64,000 bases of DNA from an uncultured Algibacter sp. (GCF_947490405.1 NZ_CANLGU010000001.1:620001-684000); one strand, 5' to 3'. Counted from the first letter of the stretch, positions 1 to 8,467 are shown. Translations and numbers: made by a program. The notes: a model not told the origin generated them from the letters alone.

Positions 1-372
1 AAAAGAACAAAAAAAGGATTTAAACAAATTGATGAAGACAACACTTTAGAGCCTGGGTTTACTGAATTTAATAAGTGTGCAGATATTCATTTAACTAAAG
101 ATGAACGTTTTGTTTATGGATCTAATCGCGGCGAGAATACTATTGCAGTTTTTGAACGTAATATCAAAAACGGAAAACTAGACAAAATTCAAAGCATGTC
201 TGTTCATGGTGATTGGCCACGGAACTTTAGTTTAGACCCAACAGGAAAATTTCTATTGGTTGCTAATATGAGAACCGAAAATATAGCAGTATTTAGTATT
301 GATAAAAACGCAGGCACACTTAAATATTTACACGACTTTAAGGTGCCAGAACCTGTGTGCTTAATATTTTAA
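1..372 (+). CDS. Lactonase family protein (YbhE/Pgl-like beta-propeller), 3' end only
   Basis: An open frame enters from the left edge and stops at 370-372, giving the last 123 residues. The residues fit the C-terminal blades of a seven-bladed lactonase of the 6-phosphogluconolactonase (YbhE) family: a blade with the run NRGENTIAVF, a loop VHGDWPRNFSLDPTGKFL, then ANMRTENIAVFSID and a closing VPEPVCLIF. Family members hydrolyse sugar lactones such as 6-phosphogluconolactone; the substrate here cannot be read from the fragment. The start and any signal peptide lie outside the window, so the cell compartment is unknown. An independent promoter for rpsP follows directly. Confidence 0.8.
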   Translation, partial: KRTKKGFKQIDEDNTLEPGFTEFNKCADIHLTKDERFVYGSNRGENTIAVFERNIKNGKLDKIQSMSVHGDWPRNFSLDPTGKFLLVANMRTENIAVFSIDKNAGTLKYLHDFKVPEPVCLIF

Positions 373-380
373 ATAAAGTA

Positions 381-409
381 TTGGTTTTTAAAAAAATATG
401 GTATATTTG
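381..409 (+). promoter_or_regulatory. Bacteroidota-type promoter for rpsP
   Basis: TTG at 381-383 and TATATTTG at 402-409 match the phylum's -33 TTG and -7 TAnnTTTG elements with an 18-base spacer. Transcription should begin near 413-416, about 40 bases before the rpsP ATG. The leader contains a short hairpin (GAGGT 427-431 with ACCTC 437-441). Confidence 0.75.
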
Positions 410-456
410 CGCCCTTATTAATAACCGAGGTCGAGAACCTCAAATAATTAATTATT

Positions 457-972
457 ATGCCAGTAAAAATAAGATTACAAAGACACGGTAAAAAAGGAAA
501 ACCTTTTTATTGGATTGTAGCAGCTGATGCACGATCAAAAAGAGATGGTAAATACTTAGAGAAATTAGGTATCTACAATCCAAATACAAACCCAGCAACT
601 GTTGAATTAAACGTTGATGGTGCTGTAACATGGTTACAGAATGGTGCACAACCAACTGATACTGCCAAAACATTATTGTCTTACAAAGGTGCTTTATTAA
701 AAAATCATCTTGCAGGTGGTGTTAGAAAAGGCGCTTTAACTGAAGAACAAGCAGAAGCAAAGTTTACTGCTTGGTTAGAAGAAAAAGAAGCTAAAATTCA
801 AGCTAAAGCTGATGGTTTATCTGATGCTGAAGCTAAAGCTAAAGCTGAAGCATTAGCTGCTGAAAAAGCTGTAAATGAAGCTAGAATAGCTGCAGCGGCT
901 CCTGTTGTTGAAGAAGCTGAGGAAGCAACTGAAGAGGCTGCTCAAGTAGAAGCTTCTAACGAAGAAGAATAA
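457..972 (+). CDS. rpsP: 30S ribosomal protein S16
   Basis: S16 of the small ribosomal subunit, needed for 30S assembly. The N-terminal part, about residues 1-80, is the conserved S16 fold, beginning MPVKIRLQRHGKKGKPFYWI. At 171 residues it is about twice the length of the E. coli protein. The extra C-terminal half is a low-complexity Ala/Glu/Lys helix (about residues 110-171) ending in an acidic tail, an extension familiar from Bacteroidota S16. It has its own promoter and a terminator at 994-1024, and rimM follows as in many genomes. The Ala/Lys/Glu codons look like a tandem repeat in DNA but are coding. Confidence 0.97.
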   Translation: MPVKIRLQRHGKKGKPFYWIVAADARSKRDGKYLEKLGIYNPNTNPATVELNVDGAVTWLQNGAQPTDTAKTLLSYKGALLKNHLAGGVRKGALTEEQAEAKFTAWLEEKEAKIQAKADGLSDAEAKAKAEALAAEKAVNEARIAAAAPVVEEAEEATEEAAQVEASNEEE

Positions 973-993
973 AAAAATAATTTTTATACTTTT

Positions 994-1024
994 AAACTCC
1001 GATAGCAATATCGGAGTTTTTTTT
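994..1024 (+). terminator. Intrinsic terminator after rpsP
   Basis: AAACTCCGAT (994-1003) pairs perfectly with ATCGGAGTTT (1010-1019) across a 6-base loop and is followed by a T run. Confidence 0.88.
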
Positions 1025-1064
1025 GTGAAATAGTATTTAGGTTCACAAAATACGTAATTGAACA

Positions 1065-1192
1065 AATCCCGATGAAGATGGGAATCTTAATTAACTAATT
1101 AATGAGTAGCCCTTGAAACTCGCGAATTTTCGGGATAGGGTGACAAACTTAAAAATAGATTCACGCCTTCGCGGGAATGACAAAAATGAATC
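1065..1192. repeat. Decayed intergenic repeat (GATTC..CGCGGGAATGAC type) before rimM
   Basis: The segment 1157-1181 reads AGATTCACGCCTTCGCGGGA followed by ATGAC, the half-palindrome that translates as DSRLRGND in one frame and is scattered through flavobacterial and other genomes. A related ATCCCGATGAAGATGGGAAT stretch lies at 1065-1086. Similar fragments occur in this window near 30951, 53737 and 56868. The repeat creates a false in-frame N-terminal extension on rimM. Confidence 0.6.
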
Positions 1193-1196
1193 CTCA

Positions 1197-1724
1197 ATGA
1201 CAAAAGAAGATTGTTTTTACTTAGGAAAAATTGTAAAAAAATATAGTTTTAAAGGTGAAGTTTTAGCAAAACTAGATACTGATCAACCAGAACTTTATGA
1301 AAATCTTGACGCTATTTTTTTAGAACTGCGCAACAATCTAGTGCCGTTTTTTGTTGAACGTTCGCAATTACACAAATCTGAATTACTTCGTATAAAATTT
1401 GAAGATGTAGATGCCGAAGCCGATGCTGATACCATCATGAAAAGCGGTCTATATTTACCTTTGGATTTATTACCAAAACTAAAAGGTAACAAATTTTACT
1501 TTCATGAAGTTATAGGCTTTACTATTAAAGACAAAAACTTTGGAAACGTTGGGATTATTAAAGCAATTAACGATACCACAGCCCAATCGCTTTTTGAAAT
1601 AGATAGAGATGGAACAGAAATCCTAATACCAATGAATGATGAATTTATTATCAATGTTGACAGAAAGCAGAAAACTATTATGGTTGAAACGCCAGAAGGC
1701 TTAATTGATCTATATATAGACTAA
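1197..1724 (+). CDS. rimM: Ribosome maturation factor RimM
   Basis: RimM binds S19 and helps mature the 30S head domain. The start is placed at ATG 1197 (MTKEDCFYLGKIVKKYSFKG), giving 175 residues, a normal RimM length. The frame can be read back to 1113, but those 28 residues are encoded by an intergenic repeat (DSRLRGND) and are not expected in the protein. The N-terminal beta-barrel domain (about 1-85, with GEVLAKLD) is followed by the PRC-type barrel (about 92-170, with GFTIKD and ILIPMNDEFI). It follows rpsP but is separated from it by a terminator and repeat, so it may have its own promoter. Its stop overlaps the stop of the convergent downstream gene by four bases. Confidence 0.94.
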   Translation: MTKEDCFYLGKIVKKYSFKGEVLAKLDTDQPELYENLDAIFLELRNNLVPFFVERSQLHKSELLRIKFEDVDAEADADTIMKSGLYLPLDLLPKLKGNKFYFHEVIGFTIKDKNFGNVGIIKAINDTTAQSLFEIDRDGTEILIPMNDEFIINVDRKQKTIMVETPEGLIDLYID

Positions 1725-2170
1725 ACAACAAAAGCTTCTCCTCTTTCAATTAAACGCGAGGTATACTGAATAATATCTCTTTGCCTAATCAATAATTTAC
1801 AAAGCTTTAAAGGCAAATTCATTTCCATCAGTAATTCATTGTATTTCTCAACACTAAATTGCTCAATTCTATAAACTTCATTTTGCAAGTTAAGCTCATC
1901 ATTAATTTGCAATGATTTTTTAAAACTTGATCTAATAAGCTTATTTCTTCTATTTAACATAATAGATTCTTGCTCTTTATCACCAAGCTTATTGACTTCT
2001 TTTAACAACAATTGACCAAACTGATTTCTAACTTCAATTTTATCTTTAAAAAAAGGTATAAACTCCTCGTTAGAAGTGTTTTTTTGAATTTTTTTATAGG
2101 TTTTTTCAACCTCTTCATTCATTATAATCAATTCATTCAGCTTACTTAAGAAATTATTTGAGCCTTTCAT
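1721..2170 (-). CDS. DUF2383/PA2169-like four-helix protein
   Basis: 149 residues with no signal peptide, almost wholly helical. The N-terminal part (LNELIIMNEEVEKTYKKI, then FFKDKIEVRNQFGQLLLKEV) resembles the DUF2383 domain of the ferritin-like superfamily, which forms a four-helix bundle of unknown function. The spacing of Glu and helix breaks fits, but I cannot confirm metal ligands. It converges on rimM with a four-base overlap and is transcribed alone. Family assignment is from memory of the pattern and is moderate. Confidence 0.6.
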   Translation of the reverse strand: MKGSNNFLSKLNELIIMNEEVEKTYKKIQKNTSNEEFIPFFKDKIEVRNQFGQLLLKEVNKLGDKEQESIMLNRRNKLIRSSFKKSLQINDELNLQNEVYRIEQFSVEKYNELLMEMNLPLKLCKLLIRQRDIIQYTSRLIERGEAFVV

Positions 2171-2312
2171 TTACAATGTGAAATTTACTTTTATTATTAT
2201 TACATGATAAATTTAATTTTAAATAGTTTTTTTTGGCACTTTATTCAACATAGTTTTACACTATTTATTAACTACTTTTTTATAATTACTTAATTTACTC
2301 TAAAACAACACT

Positions 2313-3029
2313 ATGTCTTCTAAACCATTTGCTTTTAAATATTTCAAAGTAACTCAAGATAAATGCGCCATGAAAATTGGAACAGATGGAGTGCTTTTAG
2401 GCGCATGGTCATCATTAGAAAAGAAACCATTATCCATTTTAGATATTGGCGCTGGTACAGGTATACTATCATTAATGTTAGCTCAAAGAAGTCGAGCCCA
2501 ACTTATTGATGCTATTGAAATTGATGACCAAGCTTATGAGCAGTGTGTAGAGAATTTTGAGCAATCACCCTGGGGAGATAGATTATTTTGCTATCATGCT
2601 TCTTTAGAAGAATTTGCAGAAGACATTGAAGATAAATATGATTTAATCATTTGCAATCCTCCATTTTATTCCGAAGATTTTAAAACTGATAACAAACAAC
2701 GAGATTTAGCAAGATTTCAAGACGCAATGCCGTTTGAGCATTTATTAGAATGTGTTTCAAAATTACTATCAGAACAAGGCACTTTTAACGTTGTTATTCC
2801 TTTTAAAGAGGAGGACAATTTTATAGAGTTAGCATCCCAACTTAATTTATTCCCCAATACAATACTTCAAATTAAAGGCAATCCTAATACTTTAATAAAA
2901 AGAAGTTTAATAGAATTCTCATTTCAAAATACAGATACCAAAACTGTTGGATTGATTATTGAAAAAGAAAGACATAAATACACAGAAGATTATATTAATT
3001 TGACTAAAGATTTCTATTTAAAAATGTGA
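2313..3029 (+). CDS. trmN6: tRNA1(Val) (adenine(37)-N6)-methyltransferase
   Basis: A 238-residue class I SAM methyltransferase. The SAM loop is DIGAGTG at residues 44-50, the acidic ribose-binding Glu is in AIEIDDQ near 68-73, and the amino-methylase motif NPPF lies at 115-118. The N-terminal segment FKVTQDKCAMKIGTDGVLLG is the hallmark of the YfiC/TrmN6 group, which methylates N6 of A37 in tRNA1(Val). The length is normal. The gene stands alone between a convergent neighbour and gcdH-like 3139, with no clear promoter match. Confidence 0.88.
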   Translation: MSSKPFAFKYFKVTQDKCAMKIGTDGVLLGAWSSLEKKPLSILDIGAGTGILSLMLAQRSRAQLIDAIEIDDQAYEQCVENFEQSPWGDRLFCYHASLEEFAEDIEDKYDLIICNPPFYSEDFKTDNKQRDLARFQDAMPFEHLLECVSKLLSEQGTFNVVIPFKEEDNFIELASQLNLFPNTILQIKGNPNTLIKRSLIEFSFQNTDTKTVGLIIEKERHKYTEDYINLTKDFYLKM

Positions 3030-3138
3030 TTTAATTAATAAAGATTATTTAAATTTGATGAATAATATTGATAATTTGACAACAAAAACATCATTTTACT
3101 AATTATCTTTCTTTAATTCATTTTTAAATTCAGTCTTT

Positions 3139-4317
3139 ATGCGACCAGATCTATTTGAAGCACCAGATTATTACAACCTTGATGAATTACTTACTGATGA
3201 ACACAAACTAGTTAGAGATGCTGCTAGAGAATGGGTAAAACGTGATGTTTCTCCTATAATTGAGGAATATGCTCAAAAAGCAGAGTTCCCAAAACAAATT
3301 ATTGGTGGTTTAGCAGAAATTGGTGCTTTTGGTCCTTACATTCCCATGGAATATGGTGGTGCTGGACTTGACCAAATAAGTTATGGTTTGATTATGCAAG
3401 AAATTGAACGTGGCGATTCTGGGGTACGTTCTACAGCTTCAGTACAATCATCATTAGTCATGTATCCTATTTGGAAATACGGTAATGAAGAGCAACGGAA
3501 TAAATACCTACCAAAACTAGCAAGTGGTGAATGGATTGGATCCTTTGGTTTAACCGAACCAGACCATGGGAGTAACCCTGGCGGTATGACTACCAATTTT
3601 AAAGACAAAGGCGACCACTATTTATTAAATGGTGCTAAAATGTGGATTAGTAATGCGCCTTTTGCAGAAATTGCTGTGGTTTGGGCTAAGGACGAAAGTG
3701 GACGCATTCATGGATTAATAGTAGAGCGCGGTATGGAAGGTTTTACTACGCCAGAAACACATAACAAATGGTCACTTCGCGCATCCGCAACTGGTGAATT
3801 AATCTTTGATAATGTAAAAGTACCTAAAGAGAACCTGCTACCAAATAAATCTGGACTTGGAGCTCCTCTTGGATGCCTAGATTCAGCACGTTATGGCATT
3901 GCCTGGGGTGCTATTGGTGCCGCAATGGATTGTTATGATACCGCATTAAGATATAGTAAAGAGCGTATGCAATTCGGTAAACCTATTGGGCAGTTTCAAC
4001 TGCAACAAAAAAAACTTGCCGAAATGATTACAGAAATAACAAAAGCGCAACTTTTAGCATGGAGACTTGGCGTTATGCGTGAAAATGGCACAGCTACTTC
4101 AGCACAAATCTCTATGGCAAAACGTAACAATGTAGATATGGCTATTAACATTGCTCGAGAAGCTCGACAAATGTTAGGTGGAATGGGTATTACTGGAGAA
4201 TATAGTATTATGCGTCATTCTATGAATCTTGAAAGCGTAATTACTTATGAAGGGACGCACGACATTCATTTGTTAATTACAGGATTAGATATTACTGGAC
4301 TCAATGCCTTTAAATAG
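3139..4317 (+). CDS. gcdH: Glutaryl-CoA dehydrogenase-like acyl-CoA dehydrogenase
   Basis: A 392-residue flavin acyl-CoA dehydrogenase with the usual N-terminal helical, middle beta and C-terminal helical domains. The middle domain has FGLTEPDHGSNPGGM, and the C-terminal signature contains the catalytic base Glu371 in TYEGTHDIHLL. The run MNLESVITYEGTHDIH is close to that of glutaryl-CoA dehydrogenases, which convert glutaryl-CoA to crotonyl-CoA in lysine and tryptophan breakdown. It is preceded by a 109-base gap and followed by a 136-base gap, so it is monocistronic. A saccharopine dehydrogenase at 33174 may feed the same pathway. Another short-chain acyl-CoA substrate remains possible. Confidence 0.85.
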   Translation: MRPDLFEAPDYYNLDELLTDEHKLVRDAAREWVKRDVSPIIEEYAQKAEFPKQIIGGLAEIGAFGPYIPMEYGGAGLDQISYGLIMQEIERGDSGVRSTASVQSSLVMYPIWKYGNEEQRNKYLPKLASGEWIGSFGLTEPDHGSNPGGMTTNFKDKGDHYLLNGAKMWISNAPFAEIAVVWAKDESGRIHGLIVERGMEGFTTPETHNKWSLRASATGELIFDNVKVPKENLLPNKSGLGAPLGCLDSARYGIAWGAIGAAMDCYDTALRYSKERMQFGKPIGQFQLQQKKLAEMITEITKAQLLAWRLGVMRENGTATSAQISMAKRNNVDMAINIAREARQMLGGMGITGEYSIMRHSMNLESVITYEGTHDIHLLITGLDITGLNAFK

Positions 4318-4382
4318 ATACTATAATTCATCTATTTAAAACTGATTATTTTACTACATCGTTATCGTATAAATATACTGAT

Positions 4383-4402
4383 AACATGACTTTTGACATG
4401 TT
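4383..4402. promoter_or_regulatory. Inverted repeat upstream of the PEPCK-like gene, possible operator
   Basis: AACATG (4383-4388) and CATGTT (4397-4402) form a 6-base inverted repeat around an 8-base spacer, a size typical of a dimeric regulator site. It sits about 30-50 bases upstream of a possible -7 element (TAGTTTTG, 4432-4439). A 6-base repeat can occur by chance in such AT-rich DNA. Confidence 0.3.
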
Positions 4403-4453
4403 TTTTACAAAGTTCTTATTATAGTTTTGTTTAAGAAATTTAAGTGAAACGTC

Positions 4454-7400
4454 ATGAAAGAATCAAGAAGAGACATTATTCAGTTTATTAACTTGCAATT
4501 AGCATCCATTGGTCAACCTACTTTTAAGGACAAAGCAGATAGCAAGGAAAAGTTTTGCGATCCTGAATTCGAAAAAACAACACGTCCATTAATAATGAGT
4601 CTTAGAGAAAAATCAAGGCTTTTAGCAGACCACTTATCTCCTGCCGATTTAAGAATTCAAAATTTTATAGACGACTATTTAAAAAATGCATCTGTTAACA
4701 TATCATACAAATTACCTAATAACACACTAATACTATCCAAAAAAGGACAAGCAAGAGAAGCTAGTTTACCACCTGATGGCAATTCTTTTGAAAGTGATTT
4801 AGTAAATTCAAAACGGCTTAAACAAGGGATTTTAAACAATCCGTTACATGATAAAAGAACAACCAAAGGCACTTTTCATATTGTTGAAGGCCCACTTCCT
4901 GTCCCTTTAGACAAAAAAGAAGTTCCTAGAGTGGTTTTAGCTCACTTTTTAAATGAAGCTTTTAAACCTTCTGATGAATTGAACACACTTCCTTTTACAT
5001 CAAATCAAAAGGATAAAGCCAAAACCATGGTTTCTATGCTTTTAAGACCAGTAGTATGCCCTGAGGTTAAAGGTATTATTTCAGAAAAAAGACTAGAAGT
5101 CCGATTTTTTGCACCTGGTTCTTTAGTTAGTAATTTAGATTTTGTTGAAAATATTTTTGGTAATGCTGGTAATCCTAATTTAGCACATAATGATGCTGCC
5201 TTAGACCCGGAACATTGGACAGGACATACAGGATGTATCATTCTTGCTCCACAGCTACTAAAACTAAAAAAGAAAGACGTAGGGCTCCCACATTTTGATG
5301 ATGCCACAGACCGTCAGAAAAAAGATGGCATGTGTTGGATCGAGGAAAACGAACTTTATAATGATGGTGGCGCTTTTAAGATTACTTGTAGAGACGAAAG
5401 TGGCGTTGTAGTTACTTTGATTGCTGATAACTATTACGGTTACTCAAAAAAAGAAATTAAAACTCAGATTAGTTATTCTGCTAACTTATATGGCGTTTTA
5501 GAAGAGGAACATGCAGGAGGTGCTATAGCATACGCTAGACGTGTTATGGGCGATACTGTAAATTGCAATGATTACAATCAATATTATGGGCTAGACCATA
5601 CGTTTGAAGATATAAAAACATTATTAGGAGACAGAATTGAGGTTAAACCCGAAAACTATGCAGTAGACAAAACATATCCTAACATTATTTACATCCCAGA
5701 ATCATCTTATTTCAACACCAATACAAACAACATCAGTTGGAGCTATAAAGGCAAAGAACAAAAATTAAAATTATCGCCTTTTAAGACCTACATTCACCCT
5801 TCAGGAAACAAATTAAGGTTAGAAAAACACAAATCTATTGATTTATGGCGCATTGTAGAAACCTATCCTGAAGGTGTATTTTGCCATAAACCTTGTACAG
5901 TATCTGGTGGAGGTAAATCTGAAATTTCTAAATCTATGCAGAACGCCATTACTTACGCAAGATTTAACATTCACAATATAGAGGAAGATTTTAAAAAAGC
6001 AGATGAAATTATTGAGTTTGATTACTCAACAAGATGGAAAATAAAAGATCCAAACAGACCAAAATCAAGATCATTATTGAGTGAAAAAAGGACCTTGGGC
6101 TCTGTTGTAAAACTTCTAACGCCTTCAGAAGAAAACTCAGATGAGTTCAATGAGTGGTTAGAAAATATTCCCGTTCATATACGTTCTTTAGTTTTATTTG
6201 TTAAAAGGTTATTTAGACAAGCCCATGGTGGCAACCTTAACTGGAAAGACTTAATGTCTGTAGATATTATTAACGGCGTTAGAGGCACTTCTTTAATCTA
6301 TAATAACAACCCTGTGGTTGGTAGCTATGTGCGTATTGGTTTTAATCAACAAGGCAACTGGATGTTGAATAAATTACGTTCAGACTTTGCTGCAAGTGAA
6401 AAAATTCAAACGGAAGATGATATTTCTGCATCTATAACTATCCCTAGAAATCAGTTTAAAGATTTAAATCCTGAATATACAAATGAAAGTGTAAAAGTGT
6501 TAACAAACTGTGAGGCGCATTTATTCCAAAGACCAGATGAGGCCATTGTAAGAGGGTATGATAAAGGTGCTGAATTAGATATTATATCAAATGGCAGATT
6601 CTTAACCAATTATGAAATGTTAACAAAAAAGGATGCTATTGAAATTTATGAAGACACTATAAATTATGACAAGTATACACAACCTGTTCAAGATTTTCTA
6701 AAAGAAGTTATTGACAGTGATGATGAAGATATTCAGTTTGTACTACCATCTCACCCAAGAATTATTGAAGATGGTTTACCAACAAAAAACCCACGTTATT
6801 TAGAGCCAAATAGGTTTTATAATGAAACAGAAGCATCTTACATCTCAGACATGGGAGTTCGTTTAAGAAGAAAAATTAAACTAGATGATCCCGTAATTCA
6901 TGTTGTAAATGCTGTTTTACCTGGCAGAAGAAATAACCCAGTTGATAGAGAGGCAGGCATTAGACCATTGGCAGTATACAACCCAATACATTATCAGGAA
7001 ACTCCAGAGTTATTTATGGATTTTATTTGTAGTTTAACAGGTAAATCACCATCAACTACAGGAGCAGGATCTGAAGGGGCTTTAACTAAAGCACCGTTTA
7101 ATATGCTAACACCAACAACAGATTTAAACAATGCATTATTATCCCATATTTTAACAGAATCTAACGGATTTAGTACAGCCGCTGGTTACGTTGGAGCCGA
7201 AAATAAAATAGACCATGATGTAAGTTTATTAATACCAGAAATATGGGCTAGAATGGCTCCAGAAGATAGAGATCCAAACAACCTCATCGAAAATGGCTCT
7301 CTAGAAAAACTTGAAGATTTTGAATATGAAGGCAAAAAAGTTTTAGCAAGTAGGTTGGGTTATAGAATTACTAAAACTTTTGCTCTACTTTGTTTGAACA

Positions 7401-7912
7401 GAATTTTTGATGAGCCTACAGCGGTATTTAATAAAAGAATGTTAAAACCAGAACTTCAAGGTATGGAAGATTATGTTGATGGCATCAATAATATAGTTGA
7501 AGCACAACAAAAAGTAGCTCTTAATTATTTTGAAGATGGCAGTGTAGAAGCAGCTATTCCACCATTAAAAATCTTATTACACATCATGGCCTATGGTAAA
7601 TATGAAGGTAAGGATATCAGTGATCCAGAGTTACGTAAGTATTTTGATAGAGATTATGTTTTAAATAGTGAATGGTATAAAGAACGATTGAAGCTAAAAC
7701 AACAAAAAGATATTAGTTTCTATGAATCCCAAGTAAACTATTTGGAAGATTTCATTAACAATCCAGACAACATAACGCTTGTTGCTGAAATGCATATTAA
7801 AGACCGATTAAAATCTGTAAAAGCATTACATGAAAAAGTAAAATCTGACAACTATCTAGATAGTATAGTTGGAACAATTGGGGCAGATCCATTGTACAAA
7901 AAACCTTATTAA
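4454..7912 (+). CDS. Large PEPCK-like protein, probable PPi-type phosphoenolpyruvate carboxykinase
   Basis: A 1152-residue soluble protein with no signal peptide or membrane segment. I recognise features of the large pyrophosphate-dependent PEP carboxykinases described in Entamoeba and Propionibacterium, which interconvert PEP plus CO2 plus phosphate with oxaloacetate plus PPi and are about 1100-1200 residues long. The features are a Gly-rich loop CTVSGGGKS at residues 481-489, and a C-terminal core with LPGRRNNPVDREAG, then SPSTTGAGSEGALTKAPFN near 865-885. The match is from memory and not from alignment. No ATP-PEPCK kinase-1a loop of the GxSGTGKT type is present. A separate ATP-PEPCK is encoded at 30988. 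The gene is monocistronic, with a possible -7 element TAGTTTTG at 4432-4439 and a strong palindromic terminator at 7944-7969. If the assignment is wrong, it is a conserved large protein of unknown function. Confidence 0.6.
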   Translation: MKESRRDIIQFINLQLASIGQPTFKDKADSKEKFCDPEFEKTTRPLIMSLREKSRLLADHLSPADLRIQNFIDDYLKNASVNISYKLPNNTLILSKKGQAREASLPPDGNSFESDLVNSKRLKQGILNNPLHDKRTTKGTFHIVEGPLPVPLDKKEVPRVVLAHFLNEAFKPSDELNTLPFTSNQKDKAKTMVSMLLRPVVCPEVKGIISEKRLEVRFFAPGSLVSNLDFVENIFGNAGNPNLAHNDAALDPEHWTGHTGCIILAPQLLKLKKKDVGLPHFDDATDRQKKDGMCWIEENELYNDGGAFKITCRDESGVVVTLIADNYYGYSKKEIKTQISYSANLYGVLEEEHAGGAIAYARRVMGDTVNCNDYNQYYGLDHTFEDIKTLLGDRIEVKPENYAVDKTYPNIIYIPESSYFNTNTNNISWSYKGKEQKLKLSPFKTYIHPSGNKLRLEKHKSIDLWRIVETYPEGVFCHKPCTVSGGGKSEISKSMQNAITYARFNIHNIEEDFKKADEIIEFDYSTRWKIKDPNRPKSRSLLSEKRTLGSVVKLLTPSEENSDEFNEWLENIPVHIRSLVLFVKRLFRQAHGGNLNWKDLMSVDIINGVRGTSLIYNNNPVVGSYVRIGFNQQGNWMLNKLRSDFAASEKIQTEDDISASITIPRNQFKDLNPEYTNESVKVLTNCEAHLFQRPDEAIVRGYDKGAELDIISNGRFLTNYEMLTKKDAIEIYEDTINYDKYTQPVQDFLKEVIDSDDEDIQFVLPSHPRIIEDGLPTKNPRYLEPNRFYNETEASYISDMGVRLRRKIKLDDPVIHVVNAVLPGRRNNPVDREAGIRPLAVYNPIHYQETPELFMDFICSLTGKSPSTTGAGSEGALTKAPFNMLTPTTDLNNALLSHILTESNGFSTAAGYVGAENKIDHDVSLLIPEIWARMAPEDRDPNNLIENGSLEKLEDFEYEGKKVLASRLGYRITKTFALLCLNRIFDEPTAVFNKRMLKPELQGMEDYVDGINNIVEAQQKVALNYFEDGSVEAAIPPLKILLHIMAYGKYEGKDISDPELRKYFDRDYVLNSEWYKERLKLKQQKDISFYESQVNYLEDFINNPDNITLVAEMHIKDRLKSVKALHEKVKSDNYLDSIVGTIGADPLYKKPY

Positions 7913-7943
7913 GCTTAGTTATATTTAATTATTAATTAGTAAA

Positions 7944-7969
7944 AAAACCGAGTTAATTAACTCGGTTTT
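7944..7969. terminator. Palindromic terminator after the PEPCK-like gene
   Basis: A perfect 26-base palindrome made of AAAACCGAGTTAA and its complement, with flanking A and T runs. It can stop transcription of the upstream gene and lies immediately before the next promoter. Confidence 0.85.
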
Positions 7970-7971
7970 CT

Positions 7972-8001
7972 TTGTTGTGGCAAACTCAAACTATATATTT
8001 G
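7972..8001 (+). promoter_or_regulatory. Bacteroidota-type promoter for the 8017 gene
   Basis: TTG at 7972-7974 (a second TTG follows at 7975) and TATATTTG at 7994-8001 give the expected TTG-N19-TAnnTTTG arrangement. It begins three bases after the upstream terminator. The -7 element lies inside the longest possible open frame of the next gene, so the true start codon must be downstream of about 8005. Confidence 0.75.
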
Positions 8002-8016
8002 CCCAAAATTGAGCTT

Positions 8017-8388
8017 TTGCGAAAATTAACTGCAACATTTTTTATTTTCTTATACATGATTGCCATGTTAAGACCTGTACAACCTTATGTTGAGTATGTG
8101 CTTAATCAAGACTACATCGCAGAATTTTTGTGTATTAATAAAGATAAGCCAAAGTTACAATGTAACGGAAAGTGTCATTTGGTAAAAGAATTAGAAAAAC
8201 AACAAAAAAATGAGCCAAAAGGCTTGCGAGTTCTCTTAGAAAACTACCCAATAGGCTTTGTTATAATCTATCAAATTCAAGCCTTAAATAGCTTTACAAC
8301 TTTAAAAAGACTTACATCTATCCCATATAAAAAATTATATCATTTTGATTATAATGATAGTGCGTATCAACCACCCGATGTTGTGTAA
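8017..8388 (+). CDS. Small Cys-motif membrane protein, probable metal (copper) homeostasis partner
   Basis: The frame is open from 7972, but a strong promoter covers 7972-8001, so the likely start is TTG 8017, giving 123 residues beginning RKLTATFFIFLYMIAMLRP after the initiator. One N-terminal hydrophobic segment (about 4-22) is followed by a region with a Cys pattern FLCINKD and CNGKCHLVKEL, then a tail outside the membrane. I do not know a named function. Small Bacteroidota proteins with a CNGKC(H/Y)L motif often sit beside metal transport genes. The next gene encodes a Met- and His-rich outer-membrane protein 79 bases downstream, probably in the same transcript. Copper or another soft metal is an inference. 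An ATT start at 8008 or ATG at 8056 cannot be excluded. Confidence 0.6.
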   Translation: MRKLTATFFIFLYMIAMLRPVQPYVEYVLNQDYIAEFLCINKDKPKLQCNGKCHLVKELEKQQKNEPKGLRVLLENYPIGFVIIYQIQALNSFTTLKRLTSIPYKKLYHFDYNDSAYQPPDVV

Positions 8389-8467
8389 TACTTACTTCAA
8401 AAAAACAACTTCCTAAAAATTATTTTTCAGGAATAAACTTTTTACATCATATTTTTAAAATTACACA

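Noticed and set aside
780-960. Apparent tandem repeat (GAAGCTAAAGCT-like)
   Set aside because: It is the low-complexity Ala/Lys/Glu tail of S16, and not a CRISPR or other non-coding array.
1113-1196. N-terminal extension of rimM
   Set aside because: It is encoded by an intergenic repeat (DSRLRGND) and is longer than normal RimM; ATG 1197 gives a normal protein.
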